Shown: positions 12,401 to 23,801 of the stretch, one piece after another
How the letters are laid out: each line of letters starts with the position of its first letter
Position numbering within the stretch: the stretch's first letter is position 1
NCBI GenBank assembly: GCA_033439295.1
Contig: JAVTLE010000021.1
Coordinates: 434,009 to 498,008, forward strand
DNA length: 64,000 nt
Source: Deuterostichococcus epilithicus
Lineage: Eukaryota; Chlorophyta; Trebouxiophyceae; Prasiolales; Stichococcaceae
Reading direction: 5' to 3'
The notes under the pieces: generated by a model
Told to the model about the DNA's origin: nothing
What the model saw: the letters and a program-made list of their open reading frames with translations, nothing else
The model's database searches: none
Translations under genes and position numbers: made by a program

Positions 12401-13558
12401 GCAACAGCACCATAGCTGCCTGCTACTTCCTGCTGGCGCAGTCCACAATGCTTGTCTGTTGCGTCCGCAGGCACACGTCGCGGTTCCTGGTGATCTGGCT
12501 CACCTTCCTGCCGGTGAGCTGCTTGCTCGTGGCACTGATCCAGCGTACTGCGCCTGCACCTGAGGGGTGCAGAGGGGCTGTAAACGATGGGCGCCGAGCA
12601 CCATGCAGCAGCCAGCACGCCGCTTGTACAACTGTGCGGGATTGGCATGCAATGCTGCCGCGGGAGTTGGTCATGCGCACAGCGTGAAGGTCACCCAGTG
12701 CTGCTTTTGCTCCGGCCGTGTGCCACTGCGGAAGATCTCGAGGCCAGTTTGACTTGACGTAATCTCCGCTGTGGCCGCAGTTCACGCTGTGGCACGCGTG
12801 CGGTTGGGGCACCATTCCGGTCAGCGTCACCATCGCCTTCCTGCTGCTGGGCATCGAGGAGATCGGGGTGACGATCGAGGAGCCCTTCGCCATCCTGCCG
12901 CTTGGTGCGGATACCACAAGCTGGTTGCATAGCTGCCGCCGGTCTCTGTTGCGGACTGACTGCAGTGCCATGGCCCTGCTGCTGCTACAACGTCTGATTC
13001 CGTAATGCACAACACCTGTGGCTCGATGCTTCCGCAGAGGCTATCTGTGACACGATCACGCGCAACTGCGTCGAGATGCATGAGCGGCGGCACGAACAGA
13101 GGCAGCTCGCCGAAGCCGTCGTCCGCTCCAGGTGCATCCCCTCTATGTGATCGTTTTCACACTCTGCATTTGACTCTCGCTGCTACATCGGCTTCTGCAG
13201 CCTTGGCAGTTGCACGTCTGATATACATTTGCATGTTGGAAGCCCTGACCAGAGGTGCATCGCTGCTGATGTTGCTATCCCTGAGGAGCTGTCAGGGCGT
13301 ACGCCCCTGGTGAATACACCCAACCTGCACCCCGCCAGCACCCCAAGGCCGCAGCCCACTGTCAAGCACGGACCCACACGCGCCTGCCATTCCTCAGCCA
13401 TTCTGCTGGCTGCGCCATTGCACGACATAATTCGCCTGTGTGGTGGTTGCAGCAGGCGGACCGACCAGAAGGGGCCGGCGGACGCACTGTTTGACAGCCC
13501 GGGGCGGCGGGAGTATGACGCCAAAGCCTTCGCGAGCAACGACGCTTCAAGCAACTGA
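9476..13558 (+). CDS. Bestrophin-like anion channel, copy A
   Basis: Pentameric Cl-/HCO3- channel of the bestrophin/VCCN1 family. Algal relatives sit in the thylakoid membrane and feed bicarbonate to the lumen (established for Chlamydomonas BST1-3; inferred here). Exons: 9476-9681, 9860-10022, 10184-10257, 10390-10567, 10862-10954, 11405-11530, 11799-11888, 12147-12265, 12471-12513, 12781-12904, 13038-13131, 13453-13558, totalling 471 aa. Exon 1 is rich in Arg, Ser, Ala and Cys with no acidic run, as in a plastid transit peptide. Diagnostic blocks follow in family order: WREHRSTSRYARHIVGIWD, SRIVRGLSTPLW, PFNLSSFALSLLLVFRTNTS, ARWDEARKLWGGVTNRSRDL, HRPNYVLSVL, CERILKTPIPLTYTRHTSRF, LLLGIEEIGVTIEEPFAILP. 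The last intron ends in CAGCAG, allowing two in-frame acceptors (NAGNAG). The exon 1 donor is weak, and exon 1 is the least certain part. Confidence 0.9.
11240..11310 (+). pseudogene. Ghost copy of bestrophin exon 6 inside intron 5 (copy A)
   Basis: Inside intron 5, bases 11252-11300 resemble the start of exon 6 (about 11420-11467), roughly 165 bp further on. In the exon frame they read as a degraded exon 6 (PEVVAEPLDAAQRGAPPL, then a stop), against PEAESDLLDLVERW in the real exon. The equivalent copy in gene B is at 17094-17165. Confidence 0.5.
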
Positions 13559-13884
13559 CGTTCCCATCAGCAGAGGCTGGTGAGACCGCTGGCGAGTGCG
13601 GGACGGATGTCAAGGTTCTGGGCCTGCGTGGACGCCGCCAGATCAATTTGCGGACGGGATTGGGATTGCAGTTTGCCTTTAGTATCAATGCTGCACCGGC
13701 AGCATGCGCTGTGCTCGCCGCGGTGTCGATGCTGATGTTTGTGCCTATTGCAACATCTGCTGTTGTGACATTTTTTAGCTGCCTGCCCTTTTAACCCTAA
13801 ACCAGGAAGGGGCCGATTGGCAATGCCACCGATACTGTTCTGTGTGCCGCATCGCCTCACTTCCAGTCAATCGAGCAACTGTTG
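13559..13884 (+). other. Duplicated 3' flank of bestrophin copy A
   Basis: This presumed 3' untranslated region is conserved with 19573-19934. It contains a telomere-like AACCCTAAACC at 13793-13803. Confidence 0.5.
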
Positions 13885-15127
13885 GGTCGCGGAACAGGAC
13901 TACCAGACGTGGGCCACAGTGGCAACACGGGGCCTCAGATGGACCTTTGACGGTTTCAAACCTGTGCTGCAAAGTGATTTCGAGTACCTGGCGACAGGGC
14001 CTGGACACAATGACCACTGTCCACAGTGTCTCGCTGAAGGCTGAAATACGCTCAACCACCCTTCGTATGCACAGGAGCGGCACTTGCATGACAGTAGTGG
14101 GACGAAGCTAGACATGATGATGCTTGCACCAGCCTTGTGCTGCGGCGAGTCTCCTGCTGATGGAGCTCAGCGGCCGTCATCTGCTCCGAATTGAATTGCC
14201 CACTGCACACCACAATTAAACACACCACCAGCAGGCCTGCGTGCTTTGGTGCCCGAGCTGCGCATCACCACGCAGCGCCGCAGTGTCTCAACCTGAAATG
14301 CCTGTGGCACACTGCAGAGCCAGGTCATGACCTTCACCTGTTGGGGCGGCAGCGCCAGGAGGCACCCCTCATCGTGGCTTAGGGCTTGCATTCGAAGATC
14401 AGCCGCTGGCGCACGAAAAGAGCGGTGTGTGCTGTGATGCGGCAATTGCGGCAGCCCGCGCTGCGACGCTGTCCTGTACAGTGTACACCTTCCTCAAGCC
14501 CCAGCGCCGTAGCGGCCATCAGGCGCCCGCCGCTGCGAGGGCGCTGTGCCTCCGCGATGCATCCCGGCTGCGGCGCCGCAGCAGCGGCGCGTCAACACTC
14601 AGGGTGTCGGCGCAGCAGCCGGCCCCTTCCCGCCAGGCGGCGGCGTGCCAGGCAGACAGAGATCGTGTGCTGCAGCAAGCTGTGCCGGTGAGCCCTGGAA
14701 GTCTGCAGGGCTGCGGCATCTGTGGATGGTCTTGCAGCATGCAGGTGCCTGAACCCTGAACGGCGCCCCTGGTGCTGCACAGACTGTCATCTGATGCTTC
14801 TAGGAGCCGATTCAAGGCGGCTGTAGGCACTGCAAACTGGGATTGTGCCTCGCACGTTTCGAGTCCTGTAAGACACAAAGTTTGGCACAGGAGCTGCAGT
14901 GCCCAGATTCAGCCACAAAAGCGACGCTGTAGGGTGCAGATGGTGACGAGTGGTCCCCCGGGGCACTCTGCCTGCAAACTGTGTGATGTCGAAACGATGA
15001 TCCTTTCCCTGTGTGCCGCCGCTAGAAAATTGAAGAGTTTTGATTGTTTCCCTCTAGCTTCCCAAACAGAAAAATATCCCAAATCGTACCGAAAGCGTAC
15101 CAAGTGTACCTTGGCTTGGTTTTCCCT
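13885..15127. other. Unduplicated spacer between the two bestrophin units
   Basis: No family could be recognised in this 1.24 kb. The GC-rich stretch 14430-14690 is open on both strands. The plus frame (ending QADRDRVLQQAVP before a GTGAGC donor-like site at about 14689) and the minus frame (SVDAPLLRRRSRDASRRHS) each look partly coding. A small gene or an orphan exon is possible, but neither strand is decisive. Confidence 0.3.
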
Positions 15128-15247
15128 CGTAATAGAACGGGTTGTGAACTACAGGATCACCTTGGACAGGATCTCTTTGAAGCTCGCAGCTTGACGCCGG
15201 TCGCCGTCGCTGGACCTAGACTGAATCTGCCAAAGTGTTCGTTCGCC

Positions 15248-18200
15248 ATGTACTGGGCTGGTGCCATCAGCGCCAGCACCATGATGCGGCATGCGCCGCA
15301 CTGCGGCCGTGCGCAGCGAAGCCGGGCGTGCCAGCTCCCATGCAGCCGTCAGCAGCCAGCCAAGCAACGACCGGAGCACCTGCTGCCTGCCCGCACGAGC
15401 CGCCTCGACATGAGGTGGTCCCCAGCCAGCACGCCGCTCACCGCCGGAGGCGAGTCGCTTGCATGGCGGTCCTGACATAAAGTCGGGCCTTTCTCCATGA
15501 TGCCTCTCTTCAAGAGGCCTTTACGTGGGGATTGCACTGGCGCCTAGTTTCCACAATTGACCAACTGCAATGCACACGCCACAGGCGGTGTTGGAGGCAC
15601 TCGCCAGCATGCCGCCAGCTGCGGCAGGCGGCTGTGTGGGCCGCCGACAGCCACGCAGAACGGCTCACTTACGTCGGTGGATCTCTCGAAGCTGGCGCCC
15701 AGGCCGGATCAACTCGCACCGGACTGGGAAGGCTTCCCTCCAAAGCGTGTAGACCAAGACAAGGAAGACAGCCGCAAGTTCCGCAGAACAGTACGAATGT
15801 GTTGTACCCCAAGAACTCGATCATGGCTGAATTCTTTCTCTGCCCCGACTGAAGCGCACGTGTTGTGAAGGCGCCAATCTGTCCAGAGTCAGGGAGGCGC
15901 GCCTGAAGCGCAGCTGCGCAGCGTTTACGCTGCTGCAACCTGTGTCCAGGTCTTCGACTTTCAGCGGTGGCGTGAGCACCGCAGCACGCGCCGCTATGCA
16001 CGACACACTGTCGGCATCTGGGAGTGAGCATCGACTCTCCTCTTCCACCATGTCCACACAGTGTACTTTTCACTCGAGCACATGCAGGCGAGCCCCCTGC
16101 CTCCACCAGCAGCATGTGCCAGCCACTACATCAGCTCATGATTACCGGCCTCACCTCCCCGCCGTGTGCCGCAGCTCCCGCATTGTCCGCGGCCTGTCGG
16201 GCTCTCTTTGGCTGATCGCCGGCCTGTCGCTGGCGGTGGGCAGCTACGAGTCGCTGCAGGAGGCGGGGCTTCTGCCCGCGGGCTTTATGGACATCAGCAT
16301 CTCGAACGCACAGCCCTTCAACCTCAGCAGCTTTGCGCTGTCGCTGCTCCTGGTGCGCTTGGCCTGTCTGAGGGGCGCCATCCCCCATTGAGCGTCATTC
16401 CCCGACAAGCAGCCACCGGATCCATCCCTCAAACCAGTTTGCGGCAAGCACTCCCAGCATGGGTCAGTCACCAGGCGCTTCCCGCCGCTGGCGGCACTGT
16501 GCTGGCAGCCTCCGCATAGTGCGTACTGCTGCAGGGCGCTGAGCCGGCCCTCGGCCTGCATGGCGGAGCACCGTCCCTGCGGACCAGCCCAGCCCAACAG
16601 CATCCTGTCAATCTGCTTATATAAACACATTCTCTTAAATGAATTACAGCCTGTTATTTGATCCCGCGGCAGGTGTTTCGCACCAACACCAGCTATGCGC
16701 GGTGGGACGAGGCACGGAACCTGTGGGCCGGCGTCACGAATCGCTCGCGGGACCTGATGCGCCAGGTGGGGGTTTAGGATTAGGGTTTGGGGCGCACCGC
16801 CGGTCGAAAGCCACGGTCCAGCGGGCATCTCACTGCCTGTCGATTCGCCCGCTCGATGCCTGTCGATCCTCCGCTCACTGCCTGTCGATCCTCCGCTCAA
16901 TGCCTGGCGATGCTCCGCTGCCGCGGGCTCAAGGCCGCGCTGCTGGACAAGGGGTGTTGCGCCGCACAGCCAGGTGTAACGACACGATCCCCTGGAGAGG
17001 CGGCCTGACTGCTGTGCAAGGCTATTTCGCCGTGTGCCACCAGGGCTTTAGGATTTCCTGTATTCGCGAGACTCAGGTGCCTGCGTCCGCAGACGGAGCC
17101 GCCATCCCCGGAGGTGGTGGTGGAGCCACTGGACGCGGTGCAGCGCGGCGCTCCACCACTCTATGGTGCACTCATCTGATTGAACGAGATGCGACCGAAA
17201 AGACAATGTGCCCAAAGTCCTGAGATGTTGCGGAATGCCCCATGCGCAGGCGGACTCCTGGTTCCCGGAGGCGGAGGCGGACCTGCTGGACCTGGTGGAG
17301 CGCTGGACGGTCGCCTTCTGCCGCACGCTGCACACACACCTGCGCGAGGACGAAGACATCGAAGCCGAGCTGCAGGTGGGGTAGGGTTTAATATCAAGGC
17401 TTGAGGCCTGTGTTGCGCCTCCGCGGGGCACTTGGTGCGGCAGATGGGAGGGAGGCGCACCGGCTGGTGGCGAGGCGGCCGCCGGCCACAGAGCATGGCA
17501 TGATCTTGATACCCATAAGTTGCCTGCCAGATTGCATGGTTCCCCGCTGCCGCTGGCGCAAGGAGGAAAAGCGTGCTGGCGCGCTGGCGCGGCCGGTGTG
17601 CCGTCTGCCGGGAGCAATGCGCTGGCTGAGCAGTCGGGGGGGCACTGTGTTGTGTGCGGGAACATGTCATAAGACCGGGCCACCAGCCCCGTTTCAGCAT
17701 GGGAAGACAAAGGTTTGTTCCGAGTCTGGTCCGATAGGACAACATGTGTGGGACCTCGCATGTGCTGCGTCGCGCAGGGCATCCTGCAGGAGCATGAGCT
17801 GGCGACTCTGATCAGCGAGGAGCACCGGCCCAACTACGTCCTGTCGGTCCTGTCGATGGCCATCGAGGTGCGGTGGCAAGTTTACAGTCATCGTTATCTT
17901 GTCGTCATCATCATCAAGAAGGCGATGAAGAAGTTATGTGCCCTGTGGCTCTGGAGCTTCACTTTGTCGGTAGAGCAGCAGCGCAGGCGCGGCTGGATGC
18001 TGCCGCGCTCTGCCCTTGGCTGAGCTCTGCAACCTGTTCCTTTCCCTTGCCATGCATCGCCATGCATTGCCTGCAGCGCCAGGTCCCTCCCCTGCCTGGC
18101 CATCCTCGCAAGGCTGCGCGTCAGAGAACCGCTCCGCTTCATGCCGCACAGGAGTCACACATCGCCGCCGCTGCGCGGGTGCGCATGGACGAGAACCTCA

Positions 18201-19572
18201 CCTTCTTCGCGGACGCGTTGGGCGCCTGCGAGCGCATCCTCAAGACGCCCATCCCGCTGACGTACACCAGGTGAGATGATAGGTCTTGCAAATCATGCTG
18301 CTTGGATGCCCAGCCGACACTTGGGACTGACATCCTGCAGAGCCTGTTGGGATTATTAAGGCCACACTCTGACATGCTGGCTGCAGGGCAGCCCTGTAGC
18401 AGGCCAGGAGAACAACAGAAGCATGCTGCCTGCTACTTCCTGCTGACACCTGGGCGCAGTGCAAATGCTTGTCTGTTGCGTCCGCAGGCACACGTCGCGG
18501 TTCCTGGTGATCTGGCTCACCTTCCTGCCGGTGAGCTGCTTGCTCGTGGCACAGATCCAGCGTGCTGCGCCTGCACCTGAGGCGTCCAGAGGGGCTGTAA
18601 ACAATGGGCGCCGGGCACCATGCACCAGCCAGCACGCCGCTTGTACAACTGTGCGGGATTGGCATGCAATGCTGCTGCGGCAGTTGGTCAAGCTCACAGC
18701 ACGAAGGTCACCCAGTGCTGCTTTTGCTCCGGCCGTGTGCCACTGTGGAAGATCTCGAGGCCAGTTTGACCAGACATGATATCCGCTGTGGCCGCAGTTC
18801 ACGTTGTGGCATGCATGCGGTTGGGGCACCGTTCCAGTCAGCGTCACCATCGCCTTCCTGCTGCTCGGCATCAAAGAGATCGGAGTGACGATCGAGGAGC
18901 CCTTCGCCATCCTGCCGCTTGGTGCGGATACCACAAGCTGGTTGCATGCCCACCCATTGGTGTCTGCTGCGGTCTCTGTGGCGGACTGACTGCAGTCCGA
19001 TGGTCTCGCTGCTGCTGCAGCTTCTGCTGGCGTAAAGAACAACACCTGTGGCTCGATGCTTCCGCAGAGGCTATCTGTGACTCGATCACGTGCAACTGCG
19101 TCGAGATGCACGAGCGGCGGCACGAAATACGGGGCCTTGCCACCTCCGTCGTTCGCCCCAGGTGCATTCCCTCTCCGTGCTCCTTTCCATGAATCCTGCA
19201 CTTGACGCCCGCGAATGCGTTGGCTTATCGTCTGATGTACATTCACATGTTGGAAGCCCTGGCCAGCGGTGCACCGCTGCTGGGACTACCATTCCTGATG
19301 AGCTGTCAGGACGTACGCTCCCAGCGAAAACATGCAGCCTGCTCCCAGCCAGCACCCTAAGGCCGCAGCTCACTTTCAAGCACATAACCACAGGCGCCTT
19401 CCATTTCTCAGCCATTCCACTGGCTGTGCCATTGCACGACATAACCCGCCTGTGTGGTGATTGTAGCAGGCCGGCGGACCTGCGTCCGACGCAAGAGCAG
19501 CAGGCGCTCTTCAGCAGCCCGGGGCGACGACAGAATGCCGGTATCCTTCGCGAGCAACACACCGCCCGCTGA
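15248..19572 (+). CDS. Bestrophin-like anion channel, copy B
   Basis: Paralogue of the gene at 9476-13558, with the same inferred role as a thylakoid Cl-/HCO3- channel. Exons: 15248-15453, 15628-15790, 15950-16023, 16175-16352, 16673-16765, 17250-17375, 17778-17867, 18152-18270, 18488-18530, 18798-18921, 19068-19161, 19467-19572. Each has exactly the length of its partner, giving 471 aa. It retains FQRWREHRST, FNLSSFALSLLLVFRTNTSY, HRPNYVLSVL, CERILKTPIPLTYTRHTSRF and IEEPFAILPL. Changes include GIKEIG for GIEEIG in the exon 10 block and a diverged C-terminal tail (ADLRPTQEQQALFSSPGRR). Equal exon lengths and intact frames imply both copies are under selection. A TGTAA polyadenylation-type signal lies at 19982-19986, about 410 bp past the stop. 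The last acceptor is TAG, or CAG three bases later. Confidence 0.9.
16834..16920 (+). repeat. Intronic 22 bp tandem repeat (TGCCTGTCGATCCTCCGCTC)
   Basis: About four units of 20-24 bp lie in intron 5 of bestrophin copy B. The matching place in copy A (11022-11086) has about three more diverged units, so the array changed length after the gene duplication. Confidence 0.7.
17094..17165 (+). pseudogene. Ghost copy of bestrophin exon 6 inside intron 5 (copy B)
   Basis: Bases 17106-17148 match exon 6 bases 17264-17306 at roughly 79 percent by eye, offset about 158 bp. A GCAG acceptor-like sequence just upstream is also copied. The exon frame is open through PSPEVVVEPLDAVQRGAPPL, keeping the P-E, L-D, V and R positions of the real exon. 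It could be dead or an alternative exon. Confidence 0.55.
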
Positions 19573-20164
19573 CAACTATTCGAACAACTGACCTTCCCAT
19601 CAGCAGAGGCTGAAGACAGCGTTGGCGAGTGCGGGACGGACGTCAAGTCAGCCTGTGTGGACGCCGCCAGATCGATTTGCGGAATGTAGTTTGCCTTTAG
19701 TACCATTACGACTTTGCTGCACCGGCAGCATGCGCTGTGCTCGCCGCGGTGCTGATGCCAATGTTTGTATCGCAACATACCTATGTTGTGATATTTAAAC
19801 TGCTTTGCCCCTTGCAAGCTTGCACTACGGTTGGTGACGGCGCCTCCCAGCTGCCGGGGAGGGCCGATTGGCGATGCCATCGATACTGTTCTGTGTGCTG
19901 CATCGCCTCACTTCCAGTCAGTTGAGCAGCTGTTGTTGATTGCCTGCCCAACTCACAATTTGAAATTGACGCAAACTCAACTGTAACCCTTGAAAATGGC
20001 ACCGGTCTATCTAGCAGAGACGAATCGAGCCGCCAGATACAAATACACTGCCAGTCAAGGCCGCACGAGGAGTCTGGTCAGGCGCTCAAGTTGATCAGCT
20101 GACCTACAGTTGTGCACTGCGGTTCGATATCGCGCATCTGCGGCTCATCCGTGCATCATGTGGT
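19573..20164. other. Convergent 3' region between bestrophin B and the F-box gene
   Basis: Bases to 19934 are duplicated 3' flank. The remainder holds the TGTAA motif at 19982-19986 and no recognisable gene. Transcripts from both sides end here. Confidence 0.5.
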
Positions 20165-23100
20165 TCACACGTGGGACACGTCAAATCGCATGAAAGGGTG
20201 GGCGAAGTCGCGGGCCCCCGGCCAGCGCTGCCAACTATGGTCCCACAGCTTCAGCTGCCTCAGCAGCGGCATAGCGCGCAGCGCATCCACGCCCCTGCAG
20301 TGCCAGCCCACCAGTAGGCGTCAGCAGGTGCTCTGAAAGCTGGTCCCGGAGGGGGGGAAGGGNAATCCAGCGGCAGGAGCCCGAGGATGGCACTGGGGAT
20401 GCGAGTCAAGCACAACTGCCGTCACCTCGGCGTGGCACCATCGCAGAAGCGGAGATCCAAGACGGCCAGCCTCGACAGCCGTGCGACTTCTGCGAAAGCC
20501 GCGTCGTCGGGGAGGTTGCAATTGTGTAGGCTTAGCTCCGTGAGGTGGTGCAGGTCGCCGATCGCCCGCATGACCGGCAGCGGCAGCGGGGATTGGGTCG
20601 CCTCTTGCCGGTCCAAGAGTAGCACCGCCAGATGCGGCAAGGTGTGCAGCGCCTCGAGACCCTTTGCAAGACTCTGCACAAACCGATGCAGACGTGGAAT
20701 GAGAGGCTGGCCCTGCCCGGCCAAGAACATGTCACAGCGCTAGCATTTACGCCGATCCACTTACTGCCGGTCATCGGCGCTCAATGCCACCCTCGTGCAG
20801 CAACTCACGACAGGACAGGACAAGCATCGAATTGAGGCCAAAGACGACAGCACGGAGTTCAGGCAGTTCCCACCTCGTATGCATCGTCGTCCTCGTCGCA
20901 GCAGGTCAATGCCAGGTTTGTCAATTTTGTCGCGGCCGCCACCCGCTGCAGATTGCTGCCGCAGCAGTACTCGAGGCTCCACACCTGCAGCTCCGGCAGC
21001 GAGGCAAGGCAGTCGACGCTGGCGTCAGAATTCTCGCCCGCTTCCGGATTGTCCACTGACATGCAGAGACGCCGCAGGCCCGTCAGGTGGCGCCGCATCT
21101 CCTCGCAGGTCCTACGGAGGTGCAAAGGCAAGTGAGACCCCTCCAATCCATCTCCGTCTGGGCCGCTGCGACTGGTGTCGTCGGCTTTGTTAGCGTGCAT
21201 GCCGGTAGCGGCAACTTGTTCCGGACAAGGCTCGTCTCCACCAAGACATCCAAAACAACACAGAATAGGGCGACCCCACCCATGCATGTTTGGGAGCCGA
21301 GGCGCTCCACCACAATTGCCCGCCCAAAATGCCCATCAAGCAGGCACACACCTACGACTCGTGACCTTGTACGCCGCTGGAATGCCCAAGCACGTGAGTG
21401 AAACGCCAAATCGATGGCAGACGTCCCAGACGACGTTTTCCGTGATGTGCATTGTAAGTGGCAGGTGCAGCTCCCTCAGGCATGGCAACCACCCTCCTGT
21501 GATCGGTTGCAGGTCATCCATCTGCAGCACCATGAGCACACATGAGCAAGAAGCCCCAGATATGCAGATGACACTGGTAGCCGGCATCCTCAGATTGGGC
21601 AGCCACGGCTCACAGCCTCCCCACGGCATGTAGCGCCACGAGCGCATGGAGAGGTTCGCATCAACAGAGGTGGTCAGCACATGATGCTGGACAGAGCATG
21701 GTGCTGCAGGGTCAAACGGCGACACACTGTGGCATCGTTCATTGGGTCACATGCAACACGCAATATCTGGTTGGCGAGGAAGGGGGGTCGTGTCGGGGTC
21801 ACATTGTAGACATGCGCACCTCTTCGAGACGGAAGAGCATCAATTTCGTGACATGCTTGTGGCCTGCGAATCCCGACATCCAGGCTGCGTCATCTTCCCC
21901 TGTCACGGTGATGTCCTCCAGAGTTCTCAAGGCGCGCACTGCAGAGGCACCTGCTGGGGACATCAAGCAACGTCAATCAGATATCCTCTGGCCTTCACAG
22001 GAGCAGCGTCTGACCACAATCAGTCAAGACAACCGTCCACTGCGGCTGACTGGAGCCAGCGCCAAAGCCAGCTCAGCTGTCGGCGCCACAGCAGGAAGAA
22101 CATTACCCCCACCTTCCGCTGGAATGTGTGAGGTTTCGACCGCCAAGTGCTTGAGCCCTGACAGGCCCGCCAGCGCCGGCGCAAACGCTGAAGGATCGAC
22201 ATCAGGAATGGCTTCCAGTCGCAGTCTCGTCAGCGCTGCAAGGCCGGCAACGCCGTCACCCCCCAGCTGCCGGCAGCGAACGAGCTGCAGCTCGGCCAGT
22301 GCTGTGCACGCACGCCCGATGTAATGCAGATCTGCGACGGAGCACTCCAGCCTCTCAGCAGATCGCCTCTGGAATAACATTGCCATGAACACCTGGGAGG
22401 CTGCTTGGGCGGGAGCGGTCGCCCGGCTGACATACCACGAGATGCAGCTGCCAGTACCTCTGAGGGGTTCGCAGGCAGCGGTCGCGTCCTGCAACATTCG
22501 GCTGCTTGTTGGGCGAGGGGACACCACAGGAGACACCACAGCGCTGACCAGGTAGGGAAGGGCGCAGGGCCGCGAGAGTGCACACCTGCATCCAGCACGA
22601 TCATGCTGCCCAGACCGAGACGGCGCAGACCGGTGAGTGCACCCAGCCGCCCCAGAACCCCCCGGGCCGCCAGCCGGACGCCGCAGAGTGACAGTGAGGT
22701 GAGGCGCGTGAGCCGCGCCACCCGCTCTACGTATGCCTCCTCGAGCTCAGGCACGGGCTGCCAGTGGACGGACGATAGGTGGAAGGGCGTTCCCAAGGTG
22801 AGGTCCTGTGCAGCATGAGGTCGCAGCCATGGTCAGCAAATTTGCACCAAGGTCTCCATTCCAGTGAGCATACTTCAGCCCGGGCTACACCCTGAGGGGG
22901 GCAGCCGCCGTACTGGGCATGATTGCATGCCGGCCGCTTGGCGAACAGGTGTTCAAAGCTTGCAGGCATGCTGCAGCCCCGTGCAAGAGCTGGCGGTTGC
23001 TGACACAATGAGCCGATGTCTGTCATAGATTGCAGACACAGGCCGCCGCCACCTTCAGGGTCACCTGCAGCGCCGTCAGGTGAGTGAAGGCCAGCGCAGC

Positions 23101-23801
23101 TTGTGGCTCTTGCCGCCTGTGCAGCGCACCCATGGTGGCAGGTCAGAACAGCAAGGCGTGCGTGCTCACTTTGCAGCAGCTGCAGGCTGGCCGCATCTCT
23201 ATTGCAAGTGACGTGCATGCCTGCATCTTCAACTGCCATGCAAGCGACGGGAGCGGCAGCCGCAGCGGCAGGCCTCTCGGCACACGACCCACCTCAAGAA
23301 CTCCAGGTGCAGCCTCCGCAGCGGCATGTGATTGATGACCTGCTGCACCGCCTGAAAAGGTTCCTGGACCTCGGTCAGAGTTAGCGCAGAGCAGGCGCCA
23401 AACGCTGCGCAAAACTCCGCGTTTTGAAGGGCGCGCAGCTCGAGGGGCCCTTTGAACACCCCTGCAAAGCTGCGGCGCCAGGCGCGGCAGGTCAGGCGGA
23501 TGGCGGACAGCGCCACCGGATCGAAGTGCGCCTCCCTGCAGATGGAGCGTGCACTGGTTTCCTCGGATATGATACTGTGTGCGAGCCGCTTGGGCTTAGT
23601 TGATGCAGGTGTGGAGGCGCCGCGGGTAGGTCGTGAAGGTGAAGTTTGGTAAAATAATGCCGGAAGAGTTGTGCGCTTCCACCTCAGGACCAGCTCGAGG
23701 ATGAACCCTAGCAGATCCTGCGGCAGGCTCTCAAAGCATCCAGGCGCGAGGCAGTGCGCGCGCGCGCCACCTGCTCCTGTGTCTGCGAATTGTGCCAGCA
23801 T
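20165..23801 (-). CDS. F-box / leucine-rich-repeat protein
   Basis: Probable substrate receptor of an SCF-type ubiquitin ligase. The N-terminal F-box is split by an intron. Exon 1 (23683-23801) carries FESLPQDLLGFILELVLR; exon 2 (from 23535) continues in phase with FDPVALSAIRLTCRAWRRSF. After this come many LRR units over 23300-20200, for example LTRLTSLSLCGVRLAARGVL and LGALTGLRRLGLGS (about 22620-22730), ALAELQLVRCRQLGGDGVAG (22200-22300), LASLPELQVWSLEYCCGSNL (about 20960-21020), LHHLTELSLHNCNLPDDAAF (20500-20560) and MPLLRQLKLWDHSW near the end. The stop is at 20165-20167. Inner exon borders were not all resolved. There is one unknown base at 20363. The LRR spacing fits the cysteine-containing/RI-like algal F-box LRR type. 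Confidence 0.78.

Larger units (their letters stand above)
9326..13884 (+). repeat. Tandem duplication unit A (bestrophin gene plus flanks)
   Basis: This 4.56 kb block matches 15128-19934 in the same orientation, including 5' flank, all 12 exons, most intron edges and about 320 bp of 3' flank. Exons are highly similar, while introns have diverged by substitutions and indels. The duplication edges are judged by eye at the point where similarity stops. Confidence 0.85.
15128..19934 (+). repeat. Tandem duplication unit B (bestrophin gene plus flanks)
   Basis: Direct-orientation partner of 9326-13884. It is about 250 bp longer, mostly from intron growth. Similarity ends close to the shared sequence CATCGCCTCACTTCCAGTCA on the right. 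Confidence 0.85.
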
